A stretch of DNA of 64,000 nucleotides from Deuterostichococcus epilithicus. Taxonomy: Eukaryota; Chlorophyta; Trebouxiophyceae; Prasiolales; Stichococcaceae. Within the stretch, counting starts at the first letter, position 1; every line of letters begins with the position of its first letter. The notes below the pieces were generated by a model that did not search any database, was not told the DNA's origin, and saw only the letters and a program-made list of their open reading frames with translations. The stretch covers positions 2,170,001 to 2,234,000 of the forward strand of contig JAVTLE010000003.1 of the NCBI GenBank assembly GCA_033439295.1. Reading direction: 5' to 3'. Shown here piece after piece: positions 10,820 to 25,548 of the stretch. The translations under genes and the position numbers were made by a program.

Positions 10820-13668
10820 CTACGAGCGCAGGGCTGCTGCGCCGGAAGCGCCTTTCTTCTTGTGCCCGTGCGGCAGCACCATGATCTGCAATCGTCACAT
10901 GTGCAGAGATCAGCCTCCCGCACAACATGCACAGTGAAGGTGCAGACCCCGTGCAAGCTAATGTTTCTGTGCATGACGGTATCATTGCATATGCGCACAT
11001 GGACGCTCTGGTCGCGCGGCGTGCAAATGAAGGGTTGGGTCGCCTTTGCGCGATCCGAGGCGAGCATGAGGCGGTCATCGTCAATCCACTCGACACCCTG
11101 CGGCACAGGTGTCGCATCGTCCTTGTTTGCCGCATCAGTAATCCGCTCAAAGTCGTGAGCCAGCACCTATGGCTGGCTAGCGTCATCCGCGGAAGAACCG
11201 GCGCGGTTGCTTATTTGCTGCGTCATTTACTGCCAGTAGGACCTTGGCCTGAAAAGCAATGACATAAGACAGATGCGAGACGGCAGCATGACAATGACAT
11301 CCTCACCTCCACGTTGCAGTAGATCTGCAGCCGGGGTGGGTCAGCTATCAGCCAATGTACGGTATACCATCAGTGCAGGCACTGCAATGCCGCAGTGACA
11401 CAATGGGATGCACAGCAGAACAGCAGCGCCCCGGCGACATGCGCACATGTGCTGCCCTGGCAGCAGCACCCGTGTGGCCTCTTGTGAACACGCACCTGCT
11501 CACAGTTGTCGTTGCGGGGGAAATGGTAGTGCTCGCCATTGCCCAGAAACTCCATCTTCTCAAAGTCAAAATCGCCGAGCCAGACCTCCGAGTCTTCCTG
11601 TGTCTTGTAACTTCTGTGTCAGTCCCTTGGAACTTCCCTTTGCAGCAAAGGCGCTTTGTTGCCTGCAAGCTGCAGGGCACTGAGGCGACTGCCCAACGAG
11701 ATGCAAGTGCGTCTGCGCCGCACGCGCGCGAGGGTGGGTGCCACAGCAGGTCAGCGCGCCTGTGAGGTGATCGCCAGGCGGTTGCCGCGGAACGCCATGT
11801 CCGAGTAGTCTGCAAAATTCGCCGAACCCGGCACCTTGATGACCTTCTTCGTCTCCCACCTGCGATGCAGTGGATGTCATGTTGGCGCGCTGCACCCCGG
11901 CTGAGGCGCCACTCTGGTGCCTGCTCCATTCCAGCAAGGGCAGCACGTCGGCAAGGCAGTGTTCCGTGTGTAGAAGCAGCCGGAACCGGCGTCCCCAGCG
12001 ACCCACCCGCACTCCTTGTCGTTCTTGTAGTACTTGCTCAGCACGATGCGGCCGTTGCCCTTGGTGCGGCCGTGCTTGCCGCCGGAGCAGAAGTTGCCCT
12101 CGCACAGGCCCAGCAGCCAGCGGCCTGCAAGCGGCGCTCGACCATCGACGCGTTCGAGGACTCGACGCTGCAGCAGGAAAGCAGGAGACAGGCGCAGCGC
12201 AGGACGGAACTGCTTCTTTTCCCAGGGATGGCTGATGAGACAAGCGCACCTCCTTCGTCGTCAGCATGGAACTGTATGCCCTGCAAACAGAATGAAAATG
12301 ACTCAAACTCAGACGGGCCACATTGCATGAAGCGTTGGTGCTTCGGACACTCGGTCCTGAACTAACACTCTTACGTATCTTGTTCGACACATGTAATGTG
12401 CCCACCTCGAAGCCCTTGTTGGCGTGGCTCAGCTCGAAGTCCACGGTGCAGTTGTCGATCACCGTGTAGGATGCGCCGTCCTCCGACAGCTTCATCTCCT
12501 CGATGATGGGGTGGTAGTGGTCTGCGGCGGGGACACCAAAACACATTTTGCGCAAAAACCGCTGGCATCAAATCACAGGAAAGCGACAACCCTCAACAGG
12601 GTCGTCTCCGTATCAAACTAATGGGGTGGCTTGTAATGGCACGCGGGACAGGTTCATGGCATGTTCTTAAAGTATGGGGAGCGACAGGAGGATCGCAGTC
12701 TGGCCACACAGCAGCCGATCAGAGAATCAGGTTTCTCACCGCTATGCTCGACTTCCTCCTTGACGACCAGCAGCGTGTCGCTGTCCGGGATGTGGGTGAT
12801 GCCTTCAAACTGCGAGTCATCGATGCCGTTTGCCGCGCTGGATGAGCCGTCAGGCACCAGTCGGCTCTTGTTGCTCTTGAACTGGAAGCGCTCGTCGAAC
12901 TCGCCGAGCGCGCGGATGCTATAGTGCAAGATAGCAGAAATGAGGTGGGCGCATTGACGTAGTAGATGCACCCGGAGTCTGCATTACAGCTGTTGCAAGC
13001 TTGACAGGCGATGGTCATGGTCACATGCTTGATCCTAGCAACGTCTTTCCGGGTTGCACACAAACGCTTTCTTGCATCTCTTGCATGCAGAGCATTGTGC
13101 TCAGTCACGAACACTATCTCGCACTTGTCAAAGACGACGAAATACTGGGTGTCGTTGCCGCGCTTCGCGATGCCGCTGGCCTCAAACTTGGTCTCACCCT
13201 CCAAGTCGCCCAGCACGCCGGCGATCGGGATCTCGCGCACATTCTTCAGCGACTGCTTGCGCCAATCCTCGGACTCGCAGACGGTCTTGCGCTTGCGACC
13301 GAGCCGGCGGCTGTCGAGGAAAGCTGCAGTGAGAAACCTATGCGATGAACGTCTTTGCTATGAGCTGGAGAATGGCATGCAGGCATCACATTGGGCTGCA
13401 CCATATGCCGACACATCATTCACTCACTTCTGGTGGCCTGCGGCACGAACTTCGGCTCCTGGTGCACGGGGATCGGCCGCAGCCCTGCTGCTCGCAGCAC
13501 GTCTACGGTTCCGCTGAACGCCACGTGCCCGTGCAGCGGCAGGGTCACGACGCCATGGAAGGGCACTTCAAACTCGTTGTGCGGCGCTGCGCTGGCGGCC
13601 CGCGCCGGTACGCAAGAAGCTGACAGCAGCAGCACTACCGCTGCAGCCACAAAGGCTGGAACACTCAT
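10820..13668 (-). CDS. Secreted beta-propeller-like protein, unknown function
   Basis: The ATG at 13668 opens a clear signal peptide (MSVPAFVAAAVVLLLSASCV, then PARA), so the protein is probably secreted. About ten exons follow. Readable blocks include EIPIAGVLGDLEGETKFEAS (about 13215), EGITHIPDSDTLLVVKEEVE (about 12780), PIIEEMKLSEDGASYTVIDN (about 12490), KGFEGIQFHADDEG across a junction, WLLGLCEGNFCSGGKHGRTK (about 12100), FADYSDMAFRGNRLAITSQ (about 11800), WLGDFDFEKMEFLGNGEHYH (about 11560) and QGVEWIDDDRLMLASDRAKA (about 11070). The C-terminus is QSVHIMVLPHGHKKKGASG, ending at TAG 10820. Repeated strand-turn blocks with 'GI.HIPDSD' and 'GVEWIDDD' recall SdiA-regulated or phytase-like esterase propellers, but this is inference. 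One intron (after AITSQ) uses a GC donor. Confidence 0.75.
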
Positions 13669-14059
13669 GCTGCAGCTAGAGATGCGGCTGCTGCTCAGGT
13701 GGAGCGGCTTCCGAGCAGATGCACCTCAGATCAAGCTGATCGTACTAGCCGAGTCTCGTTTTTGCAGGCAGAAAAGGGCTCCGACTGCCTCACGAGCCGT
13801 GCTCAGTCCTGATCACCCGCGGAGTCAGGTGCACACTGCACAGAACGCGCAGTCGCTGGTCGACCTGAGCAAGCAACCAGGTGGTACCGGAGCTCTGAAG
13901 GTGACTTTTCGACCCCCGCTCATACTCGCTTCAGTTGCCTGCTTGCCGAGGCACGCTTCACACACTGCCAGGTTTATCTGCTTTTGCTCGTGCACGTAGC
14001 AAGGCTGAGACCTGCTTCGACACCGGACGGCAGTGTGAACGCTCAGAGGCTTCCTTGCG
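13669..14059. promoter_or_regulatory. Divergent promoter region, 391 bases
   Basis: This lies between the start codons of the secreted propeller-like gene (-) and the p47-type gene (+). No TATA box or repeated motif stands out. Confidence 0.4.
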
Positions 14060-17000
14060 ATGGCCTCTCAGGAGGACATCAGCCAGTTTCTCGCGATCAC
14101 AGGAGCGCCAGCAGATGCGGCGACATTCTATCTAGACAGCGCTGGCGGCAATGTCGAGGCAGCCATCTCGGCGTTCTTCGAAAGCGGCGGTGCCGGAGGG
14201 TCCGGGCCAGCAGCTCAGGACGACACTGCTATAGTCGATGACGACCCGGAATTTGTCCCAGGTGCATAACATACGCTGTTCATTATGTAGATGGGATTCA
14301 CACTATACAAAGCGCCCTCGACGCAGACGGCTTGCACACGCTGAAACATCAACATTCGAAAGCTGGGAAGCTTCGCTTCATGGGCCCTGTGCCTCAATCG
14401 AGCTGCGTTATAGAATATCCTTCCCCAACATTGATCATATGTGCATATGCGATGCTGATACGGTAGCAGTTTCTCACTTCTGTGAGCGCATGCACCTCGC
14501 TCCACTTGTACCCTCCGCCCTCCGCCCTCAACTCTCGGTCTCTATGGTCATCGGCGTCAGATGCCAATGCAAGGCCCACATGGCTATGCGGATGCATCTC
14601 AACTGCGGTTCATTGCATTGCATTGCATTGCACTGATGCAGTGCAGAGCAGCAGACAGCTCCTGGACAGCACAGTCTGCATAGGCCCCGATTATGCCCCG
14701 AGACGAGCGGTTCGCACTTCCTGTTGTTCATCCCCGCAGACGAGGCGCCAGCAGCGGCCGGAGGCGCAGCCGGCAGTGGCGGAGCAGGCAGCGGCCTCAG
14801 CGGCGGCCGCGGCGCTGGCGTTGAGGGCGGCAGCGGCCGGCCGAAGCGGCCGGCGGCGCAGGGCGGGGTGCGCTCTCTGGGCGACCTGCAGGGCGACGAC
14901 ACCGGCAGCGATGATGAGGGTGACCAGAGCAACGAGCTGTACACAGGCGGTGCCAAGAGGTGGGCGGTCGGCTCTGTGATCATGTATGTTAGAATGCGTC
15001 ATCAGCCCTTCCTGGTCTCCTCTTTAATTCCAAGTCTCTGTTGTGACAAGCCAGCCTCCACTGCGTAGGATGAGCAGAAGTGCACAGGCTGTCCACTGCA
15101 ATGTTCCAGAAGTTGGTTGCAGCTCCTCAGGACTCTGTTGCATGCCTTCGGCCCAGGTTGAGCTTTGAGCTTCGAGCTGCCGAGGTGCACTGCAAATGAT
15201 GATGCTGACTGCCGCTGTGTCTCTGTGCGCAGTGGCCAGGTGGTGAGAGGACCTAAGAAGAACAAGGTAAGCAGTCTGCTGTCATACATTGATGTAACAG
15301 TTCCTCATGATTCCTCGTGAACGCATGCATGCTGAGAATCACCTCAAGCACAATATGTTCGGGGCCACTAGCAAGCCGTCATCTCTTACAGATCCAACCC
15401 AAATTGCCAGGACACCAAGGGGAGCGACGTGGAGGGTTTGTTCGACCGCGCGCGCCAGGCTGGCGCGGTGGACGGCACGGCAGACGACCTGCGCTCTGGC
15501 GGCGGCGGCAGCGGCGGCCGTGTAGGTGTGCATGTTTTGGAAGTGGGACGCGGCAGTGCAAACAGCACCCGCTGCGCCAAACGACCGGGGCCCTGCCTCC
15601 CCCACATGATATCAGTCACGGACTGCAGCTTGGAACCACGGAACCCATGCAGGCGGCACGTTCTTGGGCACACGAGCTGCGGTCGTGCACACTCCGCAGG
15701 CGGCATGTTCTCGGGCATGGCGCGTACGCTGGCGGGCGGCGACGCGCCGGCAGAGACCGCGGCGGCGGAGCCCGCGGGCGAGCCGGAGGCGGCGCCGCCG
15801 GCGCCGGTGGTGCACACCATCACCTTCTATGCGGACGGCCAGTTCACCGTGGACGACGGTGCGTGCCTGCCTGTCTCGCGGTTATGAATGTGCAATGGCG
15901 GGCGTCGTGGAGGGCTGACGTTCTCAGGTTTGTGGTGCCTTGCTCAGGAGCTCGGAGCCTGCGACGCCAGCGGTGCAACAATTCGCAACATGAGCTGCAT
16001 CGTGCAGCTCGTGCACTTGCCGGGTTGCGTGTGACATGTCCCGACTGGCCGCACGCGCGCATTGGCGGGCCAGCTGCCAGAGGTTCAGCAGTGCATGAGC
16101 CTAGAGGCTGCCCGCTGCTGGCTGTGCAGGGGAGCCGCGGGACATGCGCGACCCAGCCAATGCGCCGTTCATGAACAGCATCGCACGCGGCGAGTGCCCC
16201 CGTGAGCTGGAGCCCGCCGACAGCTCCACCCCCGTCAATGTGAACCTGGTGCGCGCCTCGACCCACATCTCGAACCAGATCTCAGTCCGCTCAGAGATCC
16301 ATGCCGGCTCGCGGGTCGAGTGAACAGCATGGCTGCGGCATCATGCAAGCTCGAGCAAGGTTGCAGGCCCGTCGTGGGCTGACATTCCTCTGCGAGGCCG
16401 CTGTGACTGGAAATACCAAGCACCTGCGGCTTCAGGGTTGAATACCATCATTGCGGTGACACATCCAAACTCGGGCGCAGGTACGCAACGCCGGTGCCTA
16501 CGAGCCTCCGCCCAAGCCCGCCTACACCGCCTTCTCTGGCGCCAGCCGCACCCTGGCAGGTGGGCACTGCAACCTCTCGCTGAGCAGGTACACGCCACCT
16601 GCGCGGCCGCTTCTCGCGCAATGCTCTGTTTTTTTTTCAAGACCAATTTTCAAACGAAAATGATTTCGCTTTCATATGGATCAGCGAACTATCTCATTTT
16701 GCCAACTGTTGTGATGGTCAACCACTCTCGCTTTCGTAACCATCCCAGCTCTCCTTGACGGCAGGCCCTGAACCGGCGGCGGCCTCGGCGCCCGAGGCGC
16801 CAGCGGCGCCGCCGGCGGCCTCGGCGCCGCCGGCGGCCTCGGCGCCGCCGCCCTCGCTGGGCGGCAGCAGCGCCACCACGTGGCCAGGACCTGACGAGAG
16901 CCAGCCGGTCACATCCATCCAGCTGCGCCTCATAGACGGCTCGCGCCTCGTCGCCCGCTTCAACCTGTCGCAGGTGCCGCTCTGATCAACAGCAAGTAGC

Positions 17001-17374
17001 AGTTCTTTCCCAAGTTGCAGGTCAGGTCTGATCTGATCTGCAGGTCATCAGCAATGCGTCTGTCAGAACCGCTGCGTGACGCAGTTCCTGTAGCCCTGCG
17101 TGGCATGCTGTGCCTGGCATGCCGCATGCTGCGCTGCTACTTCTGTTTCACACTACATGCTGTGGTGCTGGATCCGAGCTCCTCCAACACGCTGTGCTCA
17201 TGATCCTAGACGGTGGGCGATCTGCGGAAGTTCATCGCCGCATCGCGGCCGGATCTCGGCAGCTCCGCCTACCGGCTGGCAGTGCCGTTCCCGCCGGCGC
17301 AGTTGACGGACGACGCCGCCACCATCCAGGCCGCGGGCCTGCAGAATGCTGTGGTCGTGCAGAAGCCGGCCTGA
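14060..17374 (+). CDS. p47/NSFL1-type adaptor of p97/CDC48 (UBA-SEP-UBX)
   Basis: The protein is a cofactor of the AAA ATPase p97/CDC48 in membrane fusion and ubiquitin-dependent steps. Exon 1 (ATG 14060) is the UBA domain, beginning MASQEDISQFLAITGAPADA. Exon 2 from 14738 carries a Gly/Ala linker, then GGVRSLGDLQGDD and NELYTGGAKR, a hallmark of p47. Then come SGQVVRGPKKNK and DTKGSDVEGLFDRARQAGAV (15411-15521). The SEP domain spans TITFYADGQFTVDDG and EPRDMRDPANAPFMNSIARG (about 16130). The UBX domain covers VTSIQLRLIDGSRLVARFNL and TVGDLRKFIAASRPDLGSSA, ending VVVQKPA with TGA 17372-17374. Nine exons with agreeing phases were traced. An Ala/Pro-rich insert of about 40 residues precedes UBX. 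Plant relatives are the PUX4/PUX5 group. Confidence 0.92.
14611..14632. repeat. CATTG pentanucleotide run
   Basis: Four perfect CATTG units lie in intron 1 of the p47-type gene. Confidence 0.85.
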
Positions 17375-17877
17375 TGTGCCCGCCGCCAAGCAACTCTGCA
17401 AATGTCGGGCAGGAAGGACATTGTGGTCTGTCCCTTGGTCGTTGATTGCCGCTCGCTGCGCAGCATTGCCGCTCGCTGCTTTGCAATTTCTGGAGCGGCT
17501 GACACGCATAGAGTCATTGAGCGTCCACCTGTAGCTCGTGGTCCGGCCTGTCTGTGGATTGTTACTGCCTGGGTATTGGAACTGAGCAAAACGGCCCAGT
17601 CAGCAGACGAGCCATTCCACCCGCTCGCACTTTGGTTCTCGTTTCCTTAGTTGCGGGGACAGTAGCAGACGAGCCATCACAGCAGGATTGGGCGGCGGCC
17701 AGGCCCAAAATCACCTCACGTGCGTTCGGAGTTGCGCACAGCAAACTGCAGTTTCCTTATCGATACTCATTACTTCATGACCGCAAAGAGCATCCATAGT
17801 TGCTATCTCCACTTAGCCAGGTAGCACTGCCGTCAGAGCAAACCAACCAGGCACTCTGCGGTTGGATTGCGTGCAAA
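17375..17877. other. Intergenic, between two same-strand genes
   Basis: Nothing coding is supported. It has two short internal direct repeats: TTGCCGCTCGCTGC at about 17447 and 17467, and AGCAGACGAGCCAT at about 17602 and 17668. It must contain the 3' end of the p47-type gene and the promoter of the adenylate kinase gene. Confidence 0.45.
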
Positions 17878-20399
<2,522 letters not shown>

Positions 20400-21095
20400 G
20401 TGGGGGCTGAACCCTAGGCAGGGGCTAGAGCCTGGCGCGCGAGCCCCAAAGGGCCGGCGCGGGGCGCTGCGCATGGCGCCCGGCCGCGTCTGGCGGTTGC
20501 AGGTGGCGGCAGCTGCTGCTGCAGCTGACAGGGCGCTGGGAACGGTGGCGGAGGATCGAATGCCGTGCCGGCGCCGGCGCCTGGCCGCAGACTGTCGCGC
20601 AGTTTGCAAGACGCTCGCTGTAGAGCATGCATTGCCAGCATCAGCAGCGACTACAGCGCTGCACTGGATACACAGAGCAGTGGGACAAACCCTGGGAGGC
20701 AGGACCCGGCAAACTGGTTGTTGGTGTCGACCAAGGCTGTGTTGTAGGATTGAAGGCATGGAGATGCATAATGCAATGCCAGCATTGCAGTCCCTTCCCC
20801 GCCACCATTTGGAAGAGATCACGGGTAGGTATGATGGATGACTTGGCGGCTTACGCAGAGCTGTTGACATCATAGGTCGTCTGACTCATTCTTGACTTGC
20901 TTGCACTTCAGGTATGCCAGGCGTGAAGCAGTGGTTTTGGGTCCGGGACTCCTCACACCAGAGCTGCAATCTGGTTACCCTTGCACATTGTTGTGTCATT
21001 CCGGGGTCGCGACTTTACATTCCAGCACAAGTAGTAGCACAGGTAGGAGCAGGATCTCGAATAAAAGCACTGGCGACGACCAATGGAACTCTTGA
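20400..21095. other. Intergenic, convergent 3' ends
   Basis: No gene is supported between the adenylate kinase and HMG-box stops. A minus-strand TGTAA lies at 21015-21019, 77 bases past the HMG-box stop. Confidence 0.45.
21015..21019 (-). terminator. Possible TGTAA polyadenylation signal of the HMG-box gene
   Basis: TGTAA is the usual poly(A) signal of green algae. This copy is on the correct strand, shortly after the stop codon. Position is the only support. Confidence 0.4.
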
Positions 21096-21829
21096 CTACT
21101 CGTCTTCATCGTCCTCGTCTTCTTCGATCTGCTCCATCGGGGCTGCCTTGCCGGACTTCTTGGCATCGTATGCCGCCTGCTCCTTCTTGTGCCGCGACTG
21201 CAAAGCCAGTTCTGACCATGTCAAGGACTGCCTGGTACAGCAAAATGATAGAGGTGTCCATTATGGATGGAGCAGTAAGTCTTCGGCAGCGCCAGCCCGC
21301 CGACAATGATGCTGATCGGCATAACGCCGCCGTCAGGATGTGCAGCTGCCTCACAGCAGTGCGCCTCAGCCCGCATCCGGCAGCATGGCGGCTTGCTGCC
21401 TGGTGCACGCAGCGCTTGACAAAACCACCTGCAACCTTTTGACGTGACACAGGACTGGCAATCAATTCGTAAGGCACCCCCAAGCATTCTTCGCACCTTG
21501 TCCGTGTCCGCCATGGCCTGGTACGGCTGCTTTTCCGCATACGTCAGCTCTCTCCAGCGTCGGCCCAGCTCCCGCATGATGTCGGGGGAACTCAGGTCCG
21601 GGTCCTCGGCCTTGACATTCGCACGTGTCTCGTTGCTGAAGAAGATGTATGCCGAGCGCGGCTGCATCATGGGAAACTATAATCACGTCAGAAACATGCA
21701 GTGCTGCAGGTGTAGCTCGGGTCCTTGACCTTATTTGACTTCCGCCCGCATCTTGCTGCTGCAAAAGATGTATGCCAAGCGAGGCTGCCACACCTTCTTA
21801 GGCGCGTCTTTGTCCCTTTTCGGGGCCAT
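21096..21829 (-). CDS. Small HMG-box (HMGB-type) DNA-binding protein
   Basis: It is a 100-residue nuclear architectural protein that binds and bends DNA. Three exons are phase 0 throughout: 21794-21829 (MAPKRDKDAPKK), 21497-21661 (PRSAYIFFSNETRANVKAED, then GRRWRELTYAEKQPYQAMAD) and 21096-21197 (SRHKKEQAAYDAKKSGK and an acidic tail). The single HMG box has the basic N-terminal arm and the C-terminal Asp/Glu tail of HMGB proteins. Both intron positions match those flanking the HMG box of SSRP1 elsewhere in the window. Intron 1 contains a decayed copy of the start of exon 2. Confidence 0.93.
21736..21790 (-). repeat. Decayed copy of exon 2 start (HMG-box intron 1)
   Basis: It reads PRLAYIFCSSKMRAEVK against PRSAYIFFSNETRANVK of the real exon (21613-21666), 123 bases away. 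The copy includes the CAG before the exon edge. Confidence 0.9.
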
Positions 21830-22777
21830 GGCCTCCCTTCTGAGGCTTGCCACGCACCCCTCTCCGGCAGCTTGGGTGCTGCAAGCGGTTGTCTGCCGTT
21901 GGTTGATTTGCGGCGCTTCAAGCTAAGTGCCGGAGCGTCCTGCATCACAACGTAGATTCACAATCTTGAGACTACATGTCACCTTGCTTGCCCACTACTG
22001 TCCATAGCACCAGATTCATCACCACTGTTGGTGCAGCTGCTGCAATCAACACGCTTTGCTCGTCCTGCTTTGCACAAGAAAAGCCGCAACTGGAAAGCTG
22101 AAGTGTGCAAGCCATGACAGAGACTTGGCAGTTTGCATCAAGCTCTTCAGGGCAGCCGAGTACTCTTGGGATATGGCGTTTGCCAGATGAGGCGGTGCAT
22201 TCTGCTGGTGGCAGGAGCCGGAAAGCTTGGGTTCAAGCACTGCAGCCTGTTTGTGCGAGAGAGGATACCGTGCCTGATAGATGACCTGGTCAGTGGCTAC
22301 TTACCACTGTGGGCACAGCAGTCGACCGTCGCGTCGATGGTGTCGAGTTGTTGCAGAATGATACAGCAGGCAATGGGCCTCAAGGGGGCAGATTGGCGGG
22401 TTTAGCGGCGGAAGTCGAGCTGAAGTTGGGCGAATTCATCCCAGAATGCACATAGAAGTCTTCACTGTGTACGACTATGTCTGGAACGCACATAGAAGCC
22501 TGGAAAACGTGTAAGCACCGTTGTTCCTGATCTACATCGCTTTCAGCCTGTTCCTCCGTATCACCGCAGTGGCAAGCCAGGTGATCTGTGTCGACACGTT
22601 TCGTGCAGAGCGAAAGCCGCTACTGTCTCTGCTGCCTGCGGAGATCTCTTCCGTTCTGCAACTTCTCGACGCAAGTGCTGCGTTGCTTCAGTTCAACTTA
22701 GAGCAGGCCACAGCTCGTTCGTTTTGCCGCAACTGGTTGTCGCTGGGTCTGAGGTGAAATCCGTGTCCCCGGTCACG
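21830..22777. other. Divergent intergenic region, no clear gene
   Basis: This lies between the HMG-box start (-) and the F-box/LRR start (+). A plus-strand frame at about 22133-22405 is open for 90 codons but has no motif. Two copies of GCACATAGAAG lie at about 22448 and 22487. Confidence 0.4.
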
Positions 22778-24822
22778 ATGCGTCCCAGGAAGTCCCGCAC
22801 AAAGAGCAGCACCGACGATAGCACGCGTGCCGGCCGGCCGCACGCCAAGGCTGACATCGTGGCGCTCGACGATGCTATCTTGCTGCGCATCTTCGAGGTG
22901 CTGGACCTGCATGACAGGTGCGCACCCTCGTGCACTTTCAGGCGCCTCTGCGCCACCCAGCGTGCTGCATCGAGCACGATGATGCCAGAATTGCAAGTTT
23001 CGCGGAATCCCTTGTGTGCAGGCTGGTGGCTGAGCAGGTTTCGCGGCACTGGCGGGCCGTCCTGAGGTCGCCCAGCCACCTGTGGAAGGACCTGACGCTC
23101 AACTTGAACGGCGAAAGAACAGAGGCGACCTGGCTGCAGCTGAGCGCATTCCTCCGACCCCGGCTGGGCGCGCTGTCCCGCATCTCCCTGCCGGGCAAGA
23201 AGGCAAGGGCCCAATTGCCAGATATGTGGCTGCCTTTCTGCCTAAAGCCCCAGGACCGCTTTCTTGCGGTGTCTTTCTCGTGCTGTTGAGGCCAACAGCG
23301 TACGTTCTGCTGATCCGTGCTCTACTCCTGCGCAGAATGCGGCTGTGCTCGACAGCTCGGTCCTCATGCTGCTCGCGGGCGCCTCTTCGCTGCGGGAGCT
23401 GACAATAAACTACTACTCGGACCCAGCCACGTTCGCCCGCTGCTGTCTGTTCGAGCAGATTACTCACCTCAACGTCGAATGGCCTTTGCTCAATCCTGTC
23501 AGGGAGTCGGACTTTAACGCCGTGCTGCGGGGCCTCAGGTCACTGAAGTACCTGTCTCTGGCCTTCTCAGGTGTGATACCGGCCACACTGAAAACTGTTG
23601 TGTGGTGTTCCCCACAACCTGCGTCACATGCATCATGTGCTTCATGCTGCTCATGCGCAGCTCACATGTGTGCAATCTCGCTGAGGTTTTCCCTTGGATC
23701 TGGCCTCACAGGCTGCAACGCGCAGCCGGAAGCTTGCGGTTTCCCATCGGCACTCGTGTCAGCCACACAGCTGCAGGTCGTCAGAATCGGCGTGCACAAG
23801 TCCACCGCAGTCATGTGCTTTGGCACGGTGCCGACGGCATTGTTCAGCGGCCTCACGAAATTGTCACATTTGGCGTTCTATAACTGCGGGATATCTGGTA
23901 GAATCCCAGCGGCCATCAGCTGCCTCACCGATTTGGCACACCTCGAGATTCTGTGCGCTCATTGGGAGGTGCCACAGCTTGATCTGCCACCCGAAATCAG
24001 CCATTGCAGCAGCTTGAGCAAAGTGCGACTCAGCAGCCGCACCGTCTCCCCAGCCATGTGGAAGCTCTCAGCGTTGCAGCATATTACGCTTGATCAATGG
24101 AGCCCATCAGCGGCGGACCTGCAGCAAGTCAGCCGCCTCAAGAGCTTGGAGCTGCTCCGCATCTGCAACGCCGGCGACAGGTTGCCGGCCGAGCTGCCGA
24201 ACCTGTGTGCGCCGTCAGGCCTGACATCGCTGATCTTGGATGGGAATGGCCTGCGCAGTCTGCCGGGACTGGGCTGGCTGACACAGCTGGAGGCACTGTC
24301 TCTCAAGTCCAATAGGTGAGTAGGACGGGATTGCCGAGGACCAACGTTCATGGGCACAGCCTGTGATAATGCCGCGCTCGGGTGTGGAGACCTTGCTTGT
24401 TCATCAGCTGCTAGTGTGTAGAGCATACAAGCGGAGTTTCGGGGTTTGGTGTCCTGGCATCCGGATGTTGCAGAATGACACAGCATTTTTCTAACGGCAG
24501 GCTGCGGGCGGTGCCCCCCCAGGCAGTGACATGGATAAACCTCAAGATGTTAGACCTGTCTTGGAATCCGCTGCAACTCGTCTCCGACGAGGGCGACCGC
24601 GACGATTCCAGACTGTTCACGACGGTACACGACCTGAGGCTGCTGGGCCTGCGGCGGAATGATAGCGAGGCATGGTTGCCGAAAGAAGTCGATGCCGCGG
24701 TCCGGATTCAGCGCAAGTGCGACAGTGGCGGCAGAGAAGCACAAGTCATATGCTGGGCCGACTCAGCCGAAACCTGCGAGGTGGATGTGGAGACGAAATT
24801 CCTGAGTGATTGGGTCAACTGA
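22778..24822 (+). CDS. F-box / leucine-rich repeat protein
   Basis: It probably is a substrate receptor of an SCF ubiquitin ligase. The ATG at 22778 begins MRPRKSRTKSSTDDSTRAGR, basic and possibly nuclear. The F-box reads DDAILLRIFEVLDLHDR, then LVAEQVSRHWRAVLRSPSHL after an intron (HW.AV..SP..LW is typical). LRRs follow: SSLRELTINYYSDPATFARC, LRSLKYLSLAFSG, LTKLSHLAFYNCGISGRIPA, LTDLAHLEIL, LSALQHITLDQW, LKSLELLRICNAGDRLPAEL, LTSLILDGNGLRSLPGL and LKMLDLSWNPLQLVSDEGDR. The protein ends TKFLSDWVN at 24820-24822. The long exon from 23745 to 24314 codes for most LRRs without interruption. The frame is open upstream of 22778 but lacks an ATG. Confidence 0.88.
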
Positions 24823-25548
24823 ACCCTGAACCCCCGCAGAGGGGTCAGGCAGTGTCTGGGCAGTCGAACGTGACCGTCCCATATGGAAGTAGGTGATTGC
24901 AAGCTCGATGTCAGCTGCTAGTTGTACAAGTCGGTTCACAAGGGTATGTCAGTAACCTCCTGTCCTGCAATGTGCCTGCCCTTGCACATGCCAGTGTTGG
25001 GTGCCACGCTTCTATGCAGTTTAGGTAACAATGCGTGCAGTGTTGCTGAACCGGACTCGCTGCGCAACATTGCAGAGAGCAAGCTCGTATGTCATTTCCA
25101 CTCGTTGCTGTTTCCGTCGAGCAGCTGCAATGTAGTCTAGGTGGTGCTCGCGCCGTGTTGTGAGCGATTGCGTCCCGCCTCTCTGCCTCTGTTGCAGTGG
25201 TGGCTTTGTGTGAAATGACACATTGCCGCGGTGGCGCAATTTGACAACTCATAATTAGTGGCGACTGGCGAAAGGGCTCTAGCAATTACAAAAGATCAGA
25301 GAAGCCCCGCACATCAGCTGCAGTGAGTTTGCGTTCGACGTTGACGGTTCTGTCAACCTGCGATCCCAAAGATGGAAGGCAGATGCTCACCATACCTACG
25401 GCACCGTGACGCACCGCACTCCTGTGCAACCACTTGTGGTCTGGAACGGCATGGAAGGCTTCACAGTTCTCTGTTGCATAGCTGGAATCGTTGCCAGCAG
25501 AGTGGGCGGCTTCATCGCCTGTGTGATATGGCGACCGTCTGCGCTGAA
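24823..25548. other. Intergenic, convergent 3' ends
   Basis: Nothing coding is supported between the F-box/LRR stop and the SmB stop. A minus-strand TGTAA near 25284-25288 lies about 260 bases past the SmB stop. Confidence 0.4.
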